DNA of 64,000 nt from Siphonodentalium dalli. Taxonomy: Eukaryota; Mollusca; Scaphopoda; Gadilida; Siphonodentaliidae. The notes beneath the pieces are model-generated. The model made no database searches. It had not been told where the DNA came from and worked only from the letters and a program-made list of their open reading frames with translations. The position numbers were made by a program, and so were the translations under genes. Position 1 is the first letter of the stretch; each line of letters starts with the position of its first letter. The stretch is from assembly GCA_032622095.1 (NCBI GenBank), contig CP136067.1, forward strand, positions 80,256,705 to 80,320,704. The letters are read 5' to 3'. Below are positions 10,801 through 22,942 of this stretch, one piece after another.

Positions 10801-12779
10801 ATCACCCCTGGGAATATAGTAACTAAATCATTCGCACCTATATATCTCAGGCTACATGGTCTCGTGTACGTGCGATATTGTTTAGACTTCAAAATTATAT
10901 GTTACTTCGCCATCCTTGACATAAAATTAAATCATGTTGGTTACATGTAGCCTTGAGATAAAAGTTCTTGTCAATGGGCGGGTTTATATCATTCTAGTGG
11001 AACTGCGAGTTATTGTTTATTCGAACAAATAACTTCTATACGAGTAAGAACAAAGAGATTTAGAGAAAAACACATATCCATGAGATATATGTTTGTGTTG
11101 GAATTTGTGTTGGCCAGATGCAGTACCATATTAAAATGTCTTAGAGCACAATCCCATTGTTACAATCGTTCCCTGATTTTTGGTAAAGCACACCAATTCT
11201 CAAGGCTGGCGAAGGAATAGTTCAGTTATTATCCCATTGTTAGGCACACGCAACTCATAACATACAAATCGCACGGGCGCTTCAAAGTGGGGCCAGTTCG
11301 TGTTGTTTCGGACATGTCTATTCACACTCAACGGCGATCAGTTCATGCTAATCACGTTGTTGGGCGTGGCTAACCGACTATTGTGTCCAATCGAGGCCAG
11401 CGCACGGATTGTGCGTCGTACGTAGTCGAAACACGATCAACGGCACATTTCCAGTTGATTGCATTGTGTGGGATCAATTGTGCTCTAAGTCGGTCGAATA
11501 GTTCTTTACCAGAATAAATCTCGTCTTCGACTCGATTGATTATGGTAAAGAACAATTATTGTACTCTAACCCTTACTTAGGCGAAAGTCGTTTATAAGGT
11601 GACAGTTGGAGAAAGATATCGATAGCTGCACCTATATAATAGATACCAACATGACTCGGGTGGATCGACCACTTGTATGATCACTGACGTCCACTTAGCT
11701 AGCTGTCACTTCAACATGCAAAGATTCAACATTTTAGAATCTCAGATTCCTTCCTCGACACATTGTCGATAAAACGTTTTTGTTATGGCTCTGACGGGTC
11801 ACTATTATAATCTCCTCGTTGTGTTTATACTTGAGCATATTTCATGAAACACATATCCTTTCAATGATGTGCCACCTTCGAGGGTCGATCACTTGTGCTT
11901 CTTTCACTTGTGTTGTGATATATTATACATCATGCAGGCTGTTGATGCACATTGTTGATACTTGGCCGATATTTTCACAATATTATATGATTGTTGTAGA
12001 TAATTATATCAGGTATATGGAGGCATGACGAGTATGAGTGTGCATTGCTTCAATGCATGTGCGTGAATAAATTCTCTTTCGTTATCGAAATGGCCATGGA
12101 TCGATTGGAACGGCACATTGAGATGTCCCTTAACTCAGATTTAATTTCACTCAAGTCATCATATATAAGAGACATAATTATTATACAATTTAAAGTTAAT
12201 TCGAATTTTGCGCATGTTCGAAATTTTGGGTTAGATGGGGTGGTTGACTAAATCAAGTGTTAGGGTGTGGTTTTGAGTTATGAAGTGGCACACGGTCTGG
12301 TATTTGACTCAAGGTCCAGGGGGTCCCTGTGATTTTGCGACAGTAATGCGTCAGTGATATAAAGTTTTGTGAAATAGGCAAATACATGTTGATGTGTATC
12401 TCTTGGACAATAATACTGGCGTTTCCATAATGTGCATGCCAGATAACCTTTCGAGTATATTCAAATTATTTTTATCCAAAGGGCGTTGCGTAATATGATA
12501 ATATGTCTGGACTAAAGCTAAGTGTTAGCACCCAACGTGTTTGGTTGGCTTCAAGAAGTGAGGTATACGTCTTAAAAAACAAAAACAAAAACAAAAAACA
12601 CGCGGGCGATCAAGAAACCATATACACAATTAGCAAGTATACCGGGTAGCAAAATGTAATAGCCATTCACCACTCGTTTCTCCAAAACATGCGACAGTCT
12701 ATTGTACTTTTAGAGAGATGTTCAGGTAATAAAAGCAGATGACAAAAAGAAAAACAGATAACACAACAGCAGAATAATT
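7828..12779. other. Long stretch without recognised genes
   Basis: Nearly 5 kb of AT-rich DNA with no exon I can support. It includes a 24-base C run at 9642-9665. The segment 10624-10810 resembles 39084-39230 (CGTAGTTCAGACG against CGTAGCTCAGACG, then CTAACTTATCA and ATGTCTTTAA). An isolated 61-codon minus frame at 11370-11555 has no recognisable family. Confidence 0.35.
9642..9665. repeat. Homopolymer C tract (24 C)
   Basis: Uninterrupted run of C. Similar shorter runs occur at 1690, 7711, 14463 and 61184. Lengths may be affected by sequencing error. Confidence 0.9.
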
Positions 12780-12895
12780 CATAATCATGTGTGGGAAATG
12801 TTCAGATAGTAAGTTCAACAAATGACCTATTGAACTTATAATCTGAACAGTATAACGGAACTACTCGCCAACGAGTAGTTAGTATAGAGGCTAAT
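12780..12895. mobile_element. Family A MITE fragment
   Basis: Contains GGAAATGTTCAGATAGTAAG, the inverted partner CTTATAATCTGAACA, and CTCGCCAACGAGTAGTTAGT near the end. These are the inner parts of the TTAACCCTTT family seen intact at 20729-20983. The terminal TTAACCCTTT is not preserved. Confidence 0.6.
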
Positions 12896-14888
12896 CAGTT
12901 CAATTGAATTTAGTTATTATAAATATTAATTCTGAGTCATGGATTATATATTTCCGTTTGAAATTCAATTTGTTATTATAGTTCGGAAAAGAATGATAAT
13001 TTAGTGTATAAATGGTGATATGCATGTGCCACGAAATCTCTTGATTTCTGCAACAAAGAAAAACAAAAAAATGGTCACCTCAGCAGATTCTTAATTTAGA
13101 ATGAAAAGATCGGAAAATCTGGAAGGGAACCTCAATCCCTAGCAAATTCGTTATTCAGTTAGCACACCATCTGATTACAGGCACAGTATATATAATGACA
13201 AACATGCAGGAAATGACCTGGTGGTATATACGCACGAAAGTGCCATGTCAAGTTCTGGTGTTGTAACTACAGACTATATGGTTCGGCCAAGACAGCCATA
13301 GTACCTCGATCAGTGTCTAACCTCGATTGGAGAATAAAGGTATTATATATTGAAATGCAATATGGACAACCATACAGTGTGAGTGGTACGTGTGTAGTCA
13401 ACTGACAGACGCAAGCCTGCACACTGAACATAAAACAAAAGAGCAGCCATTCTCCAAAGTTGCTCCTCGTCATTATTTATAGGCAATATATTTTTTCAAA
13501 GGTGACATTTTAATTTCCGTTACACACGAATCCCAGACTGCACCTGCAAGACCATACTTCCGAGTCACGTGATTGACGACTTCACTGTCCCATGTGTCCA
13601 TTTAAATAAACGGTTTCACATGCACATCCCTTAATTGTAATACAGCTCTGCGTTGTTAATGCACCACGTTATAGGACAACTGACAATATAAAATTGGCGA
13701 TAACGATGGCTCATATATATTCTTAAAACCCAGTCCCTTCCCCCCTTCCACATCACTTTTCCGAATGGGCACTTCGTAATATGAACGCTCGTGTCTCCGC
13801 AATTTGCCCACAACGAGCCCCCATTTAGACATAGGATAGAGAACTAAAGTGCGCTTCCGACGAGTCTTCACTCTATCCAGTATCCACACCAAAACCATTG
13901 ATGAACCTCACGAAATTCATTTCCTTGTCGATAGGGGTGTCAATATCATTTGTATATTAGCATGCAACAGAACACACTAGAATGTCAGCGTGCAGTAATG
14001 GTGTCCCCCTGCGGGTATCACGTGATGGACGATGAGAAATTCGAGTAAAAAAATATTTTATTATATGCATATATATGTACCCAACAATACAGATAAGTAC
14101 ATCGACAGCATATATTTATTGCCTGATATAAATGTACAAATGTACTATAAACAGCCAAAAAGTTATATTTTATGATATGTTTACGTACGACGACGTTTGG
14201 TTTTGGACTTTCTGAGTTAAATGTCCTGCATGCTCCCTTCGCTCGTCCGTTACCCCTGACTTATAACGGTGACATGCGCTCTTCGTACGGAGAGCGTTAT
14301 CCAAGTCCAATTGCACACTTGACTGGTTTCCGGATTATATACATCGCCATGCAACGGTCGGGCGCCATTTTTATTTGGAAATTTGGTCGATTGGTAGCGG
14401 ATGGTTGGGTGAAAATATTCTAGTCCCTGTTTGATATCTCGCCTAGCATGGAGTCTAATTATACCCCCCCCCCCCCACCGGTAAACCAAAGTACCAACTC
14501 TGAGAAAAGTCAATGTCATCCCGCCTTGCTATACTCTGGTTAGAATGTTACACCATTCACACATGGATGCTGGTGCATGTTCTAACTACACATTTATCTA
14601 CAGAATGTGGCTTTAAGTACGATTCTCGAAATTATATGAATTTTTTTTTGGATCTCTTGGTATAAAACCACATAAATTGAAGATTAAAGACAACAAGGCC
14701 GGATTCGTCATCCGCAGTTTAAACCTCCGAGTTTATACCCATTTGACGAACCAGCCAAACCGGCTCTTATGTTGCGTTTGTGGTCGTTCAGCGGCTGATT
14801 CAGTGAGATGAGCATGCAATTAAACTACCCAGTTACCAGGCGGACCACACACACAAAAAAGGCCGATAGAATGGCTATTGGTACACCC
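12896..14888. other. Unannotated stretch
   Basis: No supported gene. A minus frame at 13267-13473 has a hydrophobic start that could pass for a signal peptide, but it has no homology cue and no splice context. Confidence 0.35.
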
Positions 14889-15840
14889 TCAATACAAGTG
14901 AACAAGTGAATGCTTATGTTTATTGGGGGTTAGGCCAAGGCCAGGGAGGATTTGGAAGGGGTGGCACCCCTTCCCTACAACCCACTTGGGAAATTTTTGA
15001 ATGGGGGTCATGAATGGTATAACAATACATGACACGGTGAAAATGGTGGTGAAAATGATTTGGACATTTTGTTTTGTTGGTTTCTTTTTCTTTCTTCGTT
15101 GGATTTCTTCAGTTGCTGTTGTTGTTATTGTGGGGAGCACCACACCGCACTGCATGAGTAGCTCGTCTTCTTCTGCTCTTGCTTCTGCCTGAATCGCCCT
15201 AGCATCAACCAACATTTCTTCGATGGTGCGGGTGGAGCTGGTGCTGTTGTTGTTGTTGCTACCCGTGGAGATGGGGGAAACAGGGACTAGATGGAATTCC
15301 GGTGTCCGAGGTGGTAGAGTGTCCATCTCCACATCGAAGCTGGCGGCAGGAACATCGGGGTGGTATCCGCGTCCCTGTCTCCGCATGCCTCGATGACGAC
15401 AGCAGGGACCTCCAGAAGATCAACGGAGTCCCTGCTAGCTGGTGTGATGTCGTCGACGACCGATTCCGGTCGTCGACGACCGATTCCGCAGCCAAGGGGG
15501 TGGGGGGGCTGGACGTCTCTCAGCTCGTCCCTGTCTTCACTTGGCTCTTCTTTCTGCGTCCCTTCTCTTCCTGGAGGGGGTCTTCTTCTTCCGCCTCTTC
15601 TTCGAATCCTGGTCCCAGAGGTCCAAGTCTCCGTACCGGATGGTAGGTCGCTGGTGGGGTCCAGCTTCCGAGGTACCGCCAGCAGAGTGTACTGCTGGAG
15701 CAATCCGGTACTCCAAGGATAGATGCACAAATCCCCCTTTAGCCTGAGTTAGAGTCCAGCTAAAGGTATCCACAATGTGCAATCTATCCAAGGCCGCTAC
15801 CACGGCAGAGGGGATTAGCTGCATAATCCTCTGCCAAGTC
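14889..15840 (-). pseudogene. GC-rich coding-like relic, unidentified
   Basis: This patch is clearly richer in GC than its surroundings. Three minus-strand frames lie close together: about 15824-15537, 15730-15287 and 15386-14889. The first contains FSWTLTQAKGGFVHLSLEY and a basic KKRRKKKTPSRKRRDAERR block. The last contains an acidic, Ser/Asn-rich stretch and a hydrophobic segment (FTTIFTVSCIVIPF). The first and last share a frame, with a TGA at 15537-15539 and further interruptions between them. A 20-bp unit, GTCGTCGACGACCGATTCCG, is duplicated near 15450-15489. The basic spacer resembles uncharacterised ORFs near invertebrate transposons, but I cannot name a family. It could also be a diverged host exon. 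Confidence 0.35.
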
Positions 15841-16508
15841 CAAAACAGCTAACTCCGAATCGCTCGGGTGGCTAAGTTCTTTTCAGAACGACCACACAAC
15901 TCACGAACGATTCGGGCTCAGCTAGCCGGAACAGAGACAGGCCAAAGAGCGAAAAGCTTTGCGACTTGTTCGCCCAACAGCTAACCGAGGAATGCTTATA
16001 ACAACTATATTAGTCTATATATCGTGTGCGAATTACTCGATCGTGACACAATAACAGCAAGCTAGCCGCCTCTCACCTCATAGACAAGCCGTTACTCGAG
16101 ATTATTTAAAGCTCCACCTATTGAACAGATTGTGTAACAATTATTGTAAACCGCGGTCCAGAAAATACAGGTTCGTCATTTCAGATCTAGACTTCCTGGA
16201 CCCCGTTTTGCTGGACCTTCGAATGATTTATTACAAGCATGTTCCTATAAGTACAGTGTTATTGCTGTTCCATATTTACTAATCCGGATGGAACGTACAT
16301 ACGCATCAACCATGGAACCGGAACTATAATATAAAAGCAGCATGGCACATGACAAAACAAGCCTGCATGTGCCTAAATAAACATTGTAAGTCTGTATTTT
16401 TTTAATACACGGATTATAGGACGGATGGCGTGTAATAGTCACAGAACGACACGTGTGTTGATTGGTTTGTTGATACGGCACTTGTGCCATCGCGGAAGGA
16501 TAGGGAAA
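15841..16508. other. Unannotated stretch
   Basis: No gene recognised. The first 200 bases keep the raised GC of the preceding patch. Confidence 0.35.
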
Positions 16509-17370
16509 CCCGGGCAAAGAGGTTCGCCCGGGCAAAGCCGATCACCTTTATTATTTCAATACTAGCAAATTATTCCGATTCTAGCCATATTTTAGAATAA
16601 GGTCGATTTGAGTTTGGTTAGTTTTTATACATTTCCACAAAGAACCAGGTATACTAAAATTTTGTAGCCCAGTAGAATATTTTCGTCGACATATTATGAT
16701 TTTAACAAATTTATAATTATTGTGCGTTTGCGCATATCTATGGCGCAGGTCGATGATCACATTCCCATCTACCCGAATAAATGTTGTCGGTGTCTTAGGC
16801 AATATATATGTGAAATAAGACGATATGTCAATTTGCTAAATTTGATAGCTAGGAAACGCGCGTAATGTGCCGGACTGTAAAAAAAAAGATGTGCTGTGTG
16901 CAAAGTGGATCGGGCAAAGCGGATCATTCATAACATGAGTAACTTCCGGTACACATGCGTAGATTAAGCGAATTTGGAGAATTTTAGTACGATGGGTCGA
17001 CAAAAACTCGTGCCTTGTCGGAACATGTCCATAATTGAAAAACTTGATTGTTTAAAAACACCCGATTTATTTGCAATAAATATGTATACTTGTCATAAAT
17101 AAAACTAAATAGCATATGAATACTTGAATATTATTGTATTTCAGAAGGATTCGTTTGCTGATCCGCTTTGCCCGATGTGGTGATCCGATTTGCCCGACGG
17201 CTGGGCAAAGCGGATCAAAATTAAAAGTCACCATAGCAACCAAACCAATGGATGCATCTGAATGCATCCTACGTCAAATGTCACCACGGTTAGATACAGA
17301 CAGTGCTAATATTTCTGATTCCCGGTTGCATTTTGTACATGAAACCCTTACGTGACCCGCTTTGCCCGGG
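16509..17370. mobile_element. Non-autonomous element with GGGCAAAGCGGATCA subterminal repeats
   Basis: The left terminus CCCGGGCAAAGCCGATCAC (16527-16545, with an extra CCCGGGCAAAG at 16509) pairs with GTGACCCGCTTTGCCCGGG (17352-17370), with 17 of 19 positions complementary. The motif GGGCAAAGCGGATCA recurs inside at 16912-16926 and 17203-17217, and inverted at about 17159-17174 and 17181-17196. Terminal repeats plus scattered subterminal copies are the usual layout of transposase binding sites. No protein is encoded. No clear target duplication was seen, so the superfamily is unknown. Confidence 0.6.
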
Positions 17371-17758
17371 TCTCCCATATAACTCGAGGCTGCACCTCTC
17401 GTTCTATCCGTCCGCGCTAGTTTTAAAACTTGTGCCTTATCAATAAACCCATTAGCACACTCGTGTCGTTCTGTGTATATGTGGCTTAGTTGCCGATTTA
17501 AGGTTAAACTCAAGAAAATTATCGCATTGACAAGACACTTATCCCCATACACTTTACAGGTGTGATCGCGTCTCACTTATAATTTACGATCAAAATATTT
17601 TCGTTACCTTAATTATCGAGGTTCGCTGTCGATGGAATGCGGCGGTCCGCATTGTGAAAATATATACGTTTGTCAAGCTCGACGATGTATGGGGACACTA
17701 TACTGCTAAACAATGGTGTTGTTGGACCACTTAGCCCTGCCATCTCACGTAGGCCTAT
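17371..17758. other. Unannotated stretch
   Basis: Nothing recognised. Confidence 0.4.
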
Positions 17759-18005
17759 ATAACCCTTTCTATACTAAAGCATCGTTGATAAATAGTTATG
17801 GTCTATCCCATGCACAGGAAATGTTCAGATAATAAGTTCAACAAACGACCATATATAGCAACAACCAGGGCTCCTCTTCATTTTTAATTATCTGTCGTCT
17901 GCTTGTATCACCTTAACATCCCTCAAAATCAATAATAGACCATTCCAATGTACACTTGTTAACTGACTGTGCATGGGATAATCCATTTAGTATAGAAATG
18001 ATTAA
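17759..18005. mobile_element. Family A MITE, near-complete copy
   Basis: The left end is AACCCTTTCTATACTAAA and the right end is TTTAGTATAGAAATGATTAA. The inside carries GGAAATGTTCAGATAATAAG and GACCATTCCAATGTACACTT, shared with 20729-20983. Left TTAA is degenerate (TATAA). The TTAACCCTTT terminus and TTAA target resemble piggyBac-mobilised elements. Confidence 0.75.
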
Positions 18006-19559
18006 ACAGCTGTCAAATGGGGGTTTAAAAGGCCTATAGAGGTGTTCGTAAAGCAGGTTTAGACTGAATACACTTTGACCGAAAAATCAACCCCTAGTTG
18101 AATAACTTTGCACTAATGCACTAATTATTTGTTGGAATATTAAATTATCAGAGCGATATCAACCTATTTCCCAACTATTGCATGGTGTTATGTACAGCGG
18201 GCACACAATTTCTAACTAATAAATATTTTGTCCAATTTCTAACTAATAAATATTTTTGTCCAGAGGAGCCCTATGGCTATTTTCAGTGGAAAAAATATCG
18301 GGAATATCACGAAAACCATAAAACTGACTCAGTTGAAAGCTATTATCACCCACAATCGTGGAACATTCATCATATATACACTGCATCTTTGAAATTTATA
18401 GATACTGTTGTTCCGATACACCAAACTGTGAGTTCCGGTTATGAATAATCATGGTCGACTACTATAGTGAGCTGAAGTAGGTCCGTAATCAGTACGGACT
18501 TATAGCACACAGCGTGACATGTAAGTCCGTACTCAGTACTGACGTACGGTATACATAGCAGCCATGAGGTTAAATAACTTTGTAAATATCGGAATTCTAA
18601 CGCGGTATTGCCATTTCCTCTTACGCGCAAATAGGAACCAGAGAAGGATTATGTGAATTTTAGATTATATAGAACTATGGAAATTAGTTTTCATGCAGAA
18701 AAAGAAACTACGAGTATACTAATCTCGAATTCTCTTCAGATTAATAATGAACTTGTATATGACTATAGGGCATAATATTAAGAAAATGTCTGATCTCATT
18801 GATTGACACATCTAATAGATCCCGCGACAACTCAATCTTAGATGAAACGTGTCTAAAATAATGCTCTATTAATTATGGCATGAAGTTTCCGGAATCATGG
18901 AGGAATGAAGAGCCGTGAGTAATCACAATGACATGGTATTATAGAGTGGATAATATTTAAATTTCACGAGGAAGGAAATGGAACTCGTCAACACGAGTCG
19001 AATTATGTTTTAAGACAAACAAGCTTGACGTTCAGCGCCCCAGGATGTATTGTCGAGACTGTGTCTCGTTGCTGCCGAATGACTGCATTAAAGGCCTTGG
19101 TTGTAGGTTATACACGGTGGGGAATCACGTGGTTTCAAGTCGATGAGTACCACGCATTCAAAATGGCCGAGGCGACAGAATACACGAACAGAAATGAGGA
19201 AAATGGTGATAAACTAGGATAATGATATATTACATAGTATTTTGGCAGCTATACGAGCATATGCTATACTATTTTTCAAACAAGATGATACCTCATTTGT
19301 GTCCAAACTCACAGTTGTTTGTTCTAACATTCTGACCAAAGTTGTCAGTCGAAGGATTCTCCTAGATGTATGGACTTGTGTATTCCAAGAACCCCCGCCT
19401 GGCAACTTTGGTGAGCATGTTATAGAAAACCATTATTTCCGAACAAATAAGGTATCAATTAACTTGTTTTAAAAATAAACAACCATAAGTTCTAACAGTC
19501 AAAACGCTATGTTTTGTGTCAGTTCCTCGTATATTATGTTTTTGTGCATTTGTACACTT
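18006..19559. other. Unannotated stretch with small duplications
   Basis: Holds the duplication at 18207-18262 and a local inverted repeat around 18480-18560 built on GTCCGTACTCAGTACTGAC-like sequence. No gene recognised. Confidence 0.4.
18207..18262. repeat. Two-copy tandem duplication, 27-28 bp
   Basis: AATTTCTAACTAATAAATAT followed by TTTGTCC occurs twice back to back, the second with one extra T. Confidence 0.9.
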
Positions 19560-19774
19560 TTAACCCTTTCAGTGCCAAGTCCGATTTTTGTATCAACCCA
19601 TATTTCCTTGATCATTTTTCAAATTTATTGATTATAATAATGTGATACATTGATGGAAAGAGATCTTAGAGCTCTTTCCATCAATGTATCACATTATTAT
19701 AATCAATAAATTTGAAAAATGATCAAGGAAATATGGGTTGATACAAAAATCTGACTTGGCACTGAAAGGGTTAA
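19560..19774. mobile_element. Near-perfect fold-back MITE with TTAA ends
   Basis: A 215-bp palindrome with arms of about 105 bases, which I read as having only one mismatch in the outer part. Termini are TTAACCCTTTCAGTGCCA and TGGCACTGAAAGGGTTAA. TTAA is present at both edges (19560-19563 and 19771-19774). Such near-identity between arms suggests recent formation or gene conversion. The CCCTTT-start terminus next to TTAA is piggyBac-like. No coding capacity. Confidence 0.88.
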
Positions 19775-20218
19775 TGCGTCGTACTCACCAACATCGAAAC
19801 CACGTGATTCCACACATTGTTATAATTTAGAAATAAAAGTTACCAAACTACAAAATTGTCCTCAAGAATATACTAATAGTATAGTATAATGATAGTATGA
19901 ATACGATATTATCAACAAACACATGCACTTGTGCGAGCCGAGCGTTTGGCTATACAGGCACTGTACATGTTTTCATTGCAAGAATGCATGTGGCATTCAA
20001 CTGGTATTGCCAAAAAAAATCAACTAAATAAATCGAACCATTTCAGAAAACACAACGTCTGAATTATATACGACCATATACATGTATATACATACTTGTA
20101 AACATTCGAAACGAATTGGTCGTCGACAACCAAACGACAATGATTACACACGCGAGAGCGGAGTTACACACAAATCAGTTTGATTCACTGCAATTCGATG
20201 GTCCCCATATCATCATAT

Positions 20219-20288
20219 TCCAACAACAACAACAACAACAACAATAACAACAATAACAACAACCACGACGACGACGACGACGACGACG
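20219..20288. repeat. CAA/CGA microsatellite
   Basis: About 45 bases of CAA repeats with interruptions run directly into about 25 bases of CGA repeats. Confidence 0.95.
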
Positions 20289-20419
20289 AAAACATTTCTT
20301 CAGTTATCAGAATCGATTAATAGCCAACAGATAATGCTAACAACTGTCAACTATAGTATACAATTGCCCCAAAAAGGTTAGTTATATATATAAATATATT
20401 GTCAAATATCTAACACCCA

Positions 20420-20580
20420 AAGCCACTTGATTTTAGAGTTATCCATCTTCATCCACAATTTTGACCGAGACCAACCGCTTGAATATTTGCCAGGCCACCA
20501 ATAAATACATATCTCGGAAAATAACAATTTAAAAAATCGATATCTGATCACTCTGAGCTTTGATGTATGGCTTCCTCGAC
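20420..20580 (+). mobile_element. Family C MITE, right half
   Basis: Begins CCACTTGATTTTAGAGTTAT and follows the right arm of 1309-1752 through GATATCTGATCACTCTGAGC. It lacks the terminal TTGAGTACC/TTAA. Confidence 0.75.
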
Positions 20581-20728
20581 AGTTTTGTCAGGGGGCCCAA
20601 AAGATAAATACATAGAAAATCATCTGCATGGCAAAGAGCGTCTATACTGTTTCCTTTCCAATTAACGATGCATAATTGAATGTTAGAGAGTGTTCCTGAA
20701 ATGTTGTTCATAATGATGTTGATTTCAA

Positions 20729-20983
20729 TTAATCCATTCTATATACTAAATGCTCGGCGTTGAGTAGTTATTCCTTAGGAAATGTTCCGATAATAAGTTC
20801 AACAAACGACAAATTTGTTGAACTTATTATATGAACATATCCCTCCAATAAGTAGTACTACTTTCTGGGGTTATACTTGTATTATATATCGTCTGCTTAT
20901 AATTACCTGTATAACCCAACAGACCATTCCAATATATACTTTTTAACTTGGTGGGATAATCAATTTAGTATAGAAAGGGTTAA
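20729..20983. mobile_element. Family A MITE, complete copy
   Basis: TTAA at both ends (20729-20732 and 20980-20983). The left terminus is TTAATCCATTCTATATACTA and the right is TTTAGTATAGAAAGGGTTAA. An internal inverted repeat pairs GATAATAAGTTCAACAAA with TTTGTTGAACTTATTAT. About 255 bp. Confidence 0.85.
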
Positions 20984-21068
20984 TGTTAATATTTTATTCC
21001 CTGGTAATGGAAAAAACGGCTTATAGGAAAATTTGAGTTGATTTGTTGCACATAATTACAGTATGTTA

Positions 21069-21143
21069 TATGCCTGAAAGGCAGTTTTTCAATCGAAACC
21101 TCCCTATTATAGCTCAAATGCGCTGACTGAGCCACCGGGGGCA
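21069..21143 (-). repeat. tRNA-like fragment, possible SINE head
   Basis: The minus strand reads GTGCCCCCGGTGGCTCAGTC, matching a tRNA A box (TGGCTCAGT). About 34 bases later comes GGTTTCGATTG, a degraded B box. The spacing is too short and the acceptor stem does not close, so this is not a functional tRNA. A tRNA-derived SINE relic is the likeliest reading. Confidence 0.35.
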
Positions 21144-21149
21144 CTCACC

Positions 21150-22100
21150 TATATAACGGAGACATGCATTACACCGTAGAGCGGAAGCAGTGCTTGGTTC
21201 GTTCTTTGAAACAACAATTTCCATACATTAATCAATAAGTCAAGAATGCCAGGTATTGGAATGTGAAATGTTTTTCTCACCTCAAGTGCGAATGCAAATA
21301 CAAGTCAGCTTAAATTCTGCAGCAATACCTTGTGATGAAGATAAAACAGGAAGTATGTCCACGGGGAACTGCATTATATAATATGACTTGAATGTCTTGC
21401 TAACGGAAGTTTTGCAGGCTGCTCGCATATAATGCTTAAGTGCTGACGTCAGGCCGGAACATGGCATTCTTATTATTCTGGTTGCCTTATTGATTCAGTA
21501 TTTAAAAAATGAAGTTTACTACATTTTATTGCACGCACATTGGTTTATTGTTTTTGCGAAATACAGAAAAATACAGACGATTTCAAAACGGTGAATCATT
21601 TTTGTCGTTGATCACGTCGCGTCGGATTTTTCAGCGTTTTTTTTATTGGCTTGTCACAACTGATCACGCACCGCGAGGCACTGGACAGCTGCGTGGCACG
21701 TGTTACCATTATATTCGGCCGCGGTGGCAAACCAGTCCATTTTAAAAATAAATTTCAGTGTTTCATTTCTTTGCAAATGTTCCATCTTATTTATTTGTCT
21801 GGTAACTTGTACACTGAATATTAGCATCTAGTACGGTAATTGTCAATACAGTCATACCAGAAGGAATTATGATGCAGCTCCGAAATTTAATGTTAAATGT
21901 TAGGAAGCATCGATCAGTTTCCATGTATACATTTTTAGGCACGCGGTATAGGAGTGCATGGTCACTCGGCGCTGCTGTGGCGGGAAGTATAATCAAGAAA
22001 TTTATGTTATCAAGAAATAACCTAAATGGCCAAGTGTGTGACAGCCAATTGTTTTACAGTATTCCGTGGATTGACAGCTTATGATTAAATTATATAGAGA
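21150..22100. other. Unannotated stretch
   Basis: No supported gene or repeat. Confidence 0.4.
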
Positions 22101-22101
22101 T

Positions 22102-22140
22102 ACTAGCAGGGTTACCCGGCGTTGCCCAGGTTAAAGTGAT
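22102..22140 (-). mobile_element. Helitron-like 3' terminus
   Basis: On the minus strand CCTGGGCAACGCCGGGTAAC is followed by CCTGCTAGT. A short GC hairpin a few bases before CTAG, with T next, is the usual shape of a Helitron 3' end. The 5' end was not located. Confidence 0.45.
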
Positions 22141-22342
22141 GTGAAGCCCTCTGTGGATATTTTGTGGTGATATATATAAAGAGAATACTCTTGCTCTCAA
22201 AGTGTTACACGTATTCTCATAAATTGTTTATCCAAATGGCATCACAAAACATGATTCTTACACATGGAATATAAGTAGTGGCTCACCTTGTCAGGTCGGA
22301 GCGATTATCATTTTGTTTATTGTGTTTAATCCGTCCCACCAA

Positions 22343-22942
22343 TTAAAGGGGTACTGTACCCAAGATGTTGTTGTTGGTTTCTATAATCCCCGAGTCGGAG
22401 AATAAGGTAACAACTTTTCCATTTTTTGAAAGTCTGTTGAGTACGAAGTATTGTTACGGATGGCAAATTTACCGGAATGCAAAAATACAAATTGTCGTTG
22501 TCGAGTAATTTTTGTACAGTTTTCAACCAAATGAATCAAATAAACATTATATTATATGCTTAGTAGACCCATATACTCATTTAAGTTAGTGTATGGTCAC
22601 TAGTCAATGAGTGGCTTGGGTTTTCTCCCCGTATAAGCATAATGTTTCAAACGATCGTGTGTGCAATTGTTTTATTAATCCAGTATCCCTCAATTATAAT
22701 TTGATTACGTTTTGTACACGGAAATTCCAATTTTAAGAGACGCCATTTTATGGCTGGAGCCATAAAATCAATTTATATTAAATTATTAACTTTTAAATTA
22801 ATAAATTTTAAGATAGCATATTAACCTGAGCGTTTACAGAATACATCTTCGACTCAAATTACTTATATTTCTATATAGTATCGATACTAGATCGTTGTTA
22901 TCACCGGGAATTTATTGAAAATGGCGTACAGTACCCCTTTAA
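22343..22942. mobile_element. Family B MITE, complete copy
   Basis: TTAA at 22343-22346 and 22939-22942. Termini are AGGGGTACTGTACCC and GCGTACAGTACCCCT. The right half matches 41534-42190 closely (GACTCAAATTA, CACCGGGAATTTATTGAAA against CACTGGGAATTTATTGAAA). 600 bp with no coding capacity. Several unrelated internal sequences share this terminus in the window, so it is a terminus-defined family. Confidence 0.88.

Noticed and set aside
11370-11555. 61-codon minus frame with an even amino acid composition
   Set aside because: It might be an exon, but I see no conserved motif and no convincing acceptor or donor.
13267-13473. Minus frame with a hydrophobic start resembling a signal peptide
   Set aside because: No family resemblance, no clear splice or promoter context, and such short frames are expected by chance.
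21069-21143. Functional tRNA gene on the minus strand
   Set aside because: The A box is good, but the B box carries an insertion, the spacing is short and the acceptor stem does not pair. Kept only as a SINE-like relic.
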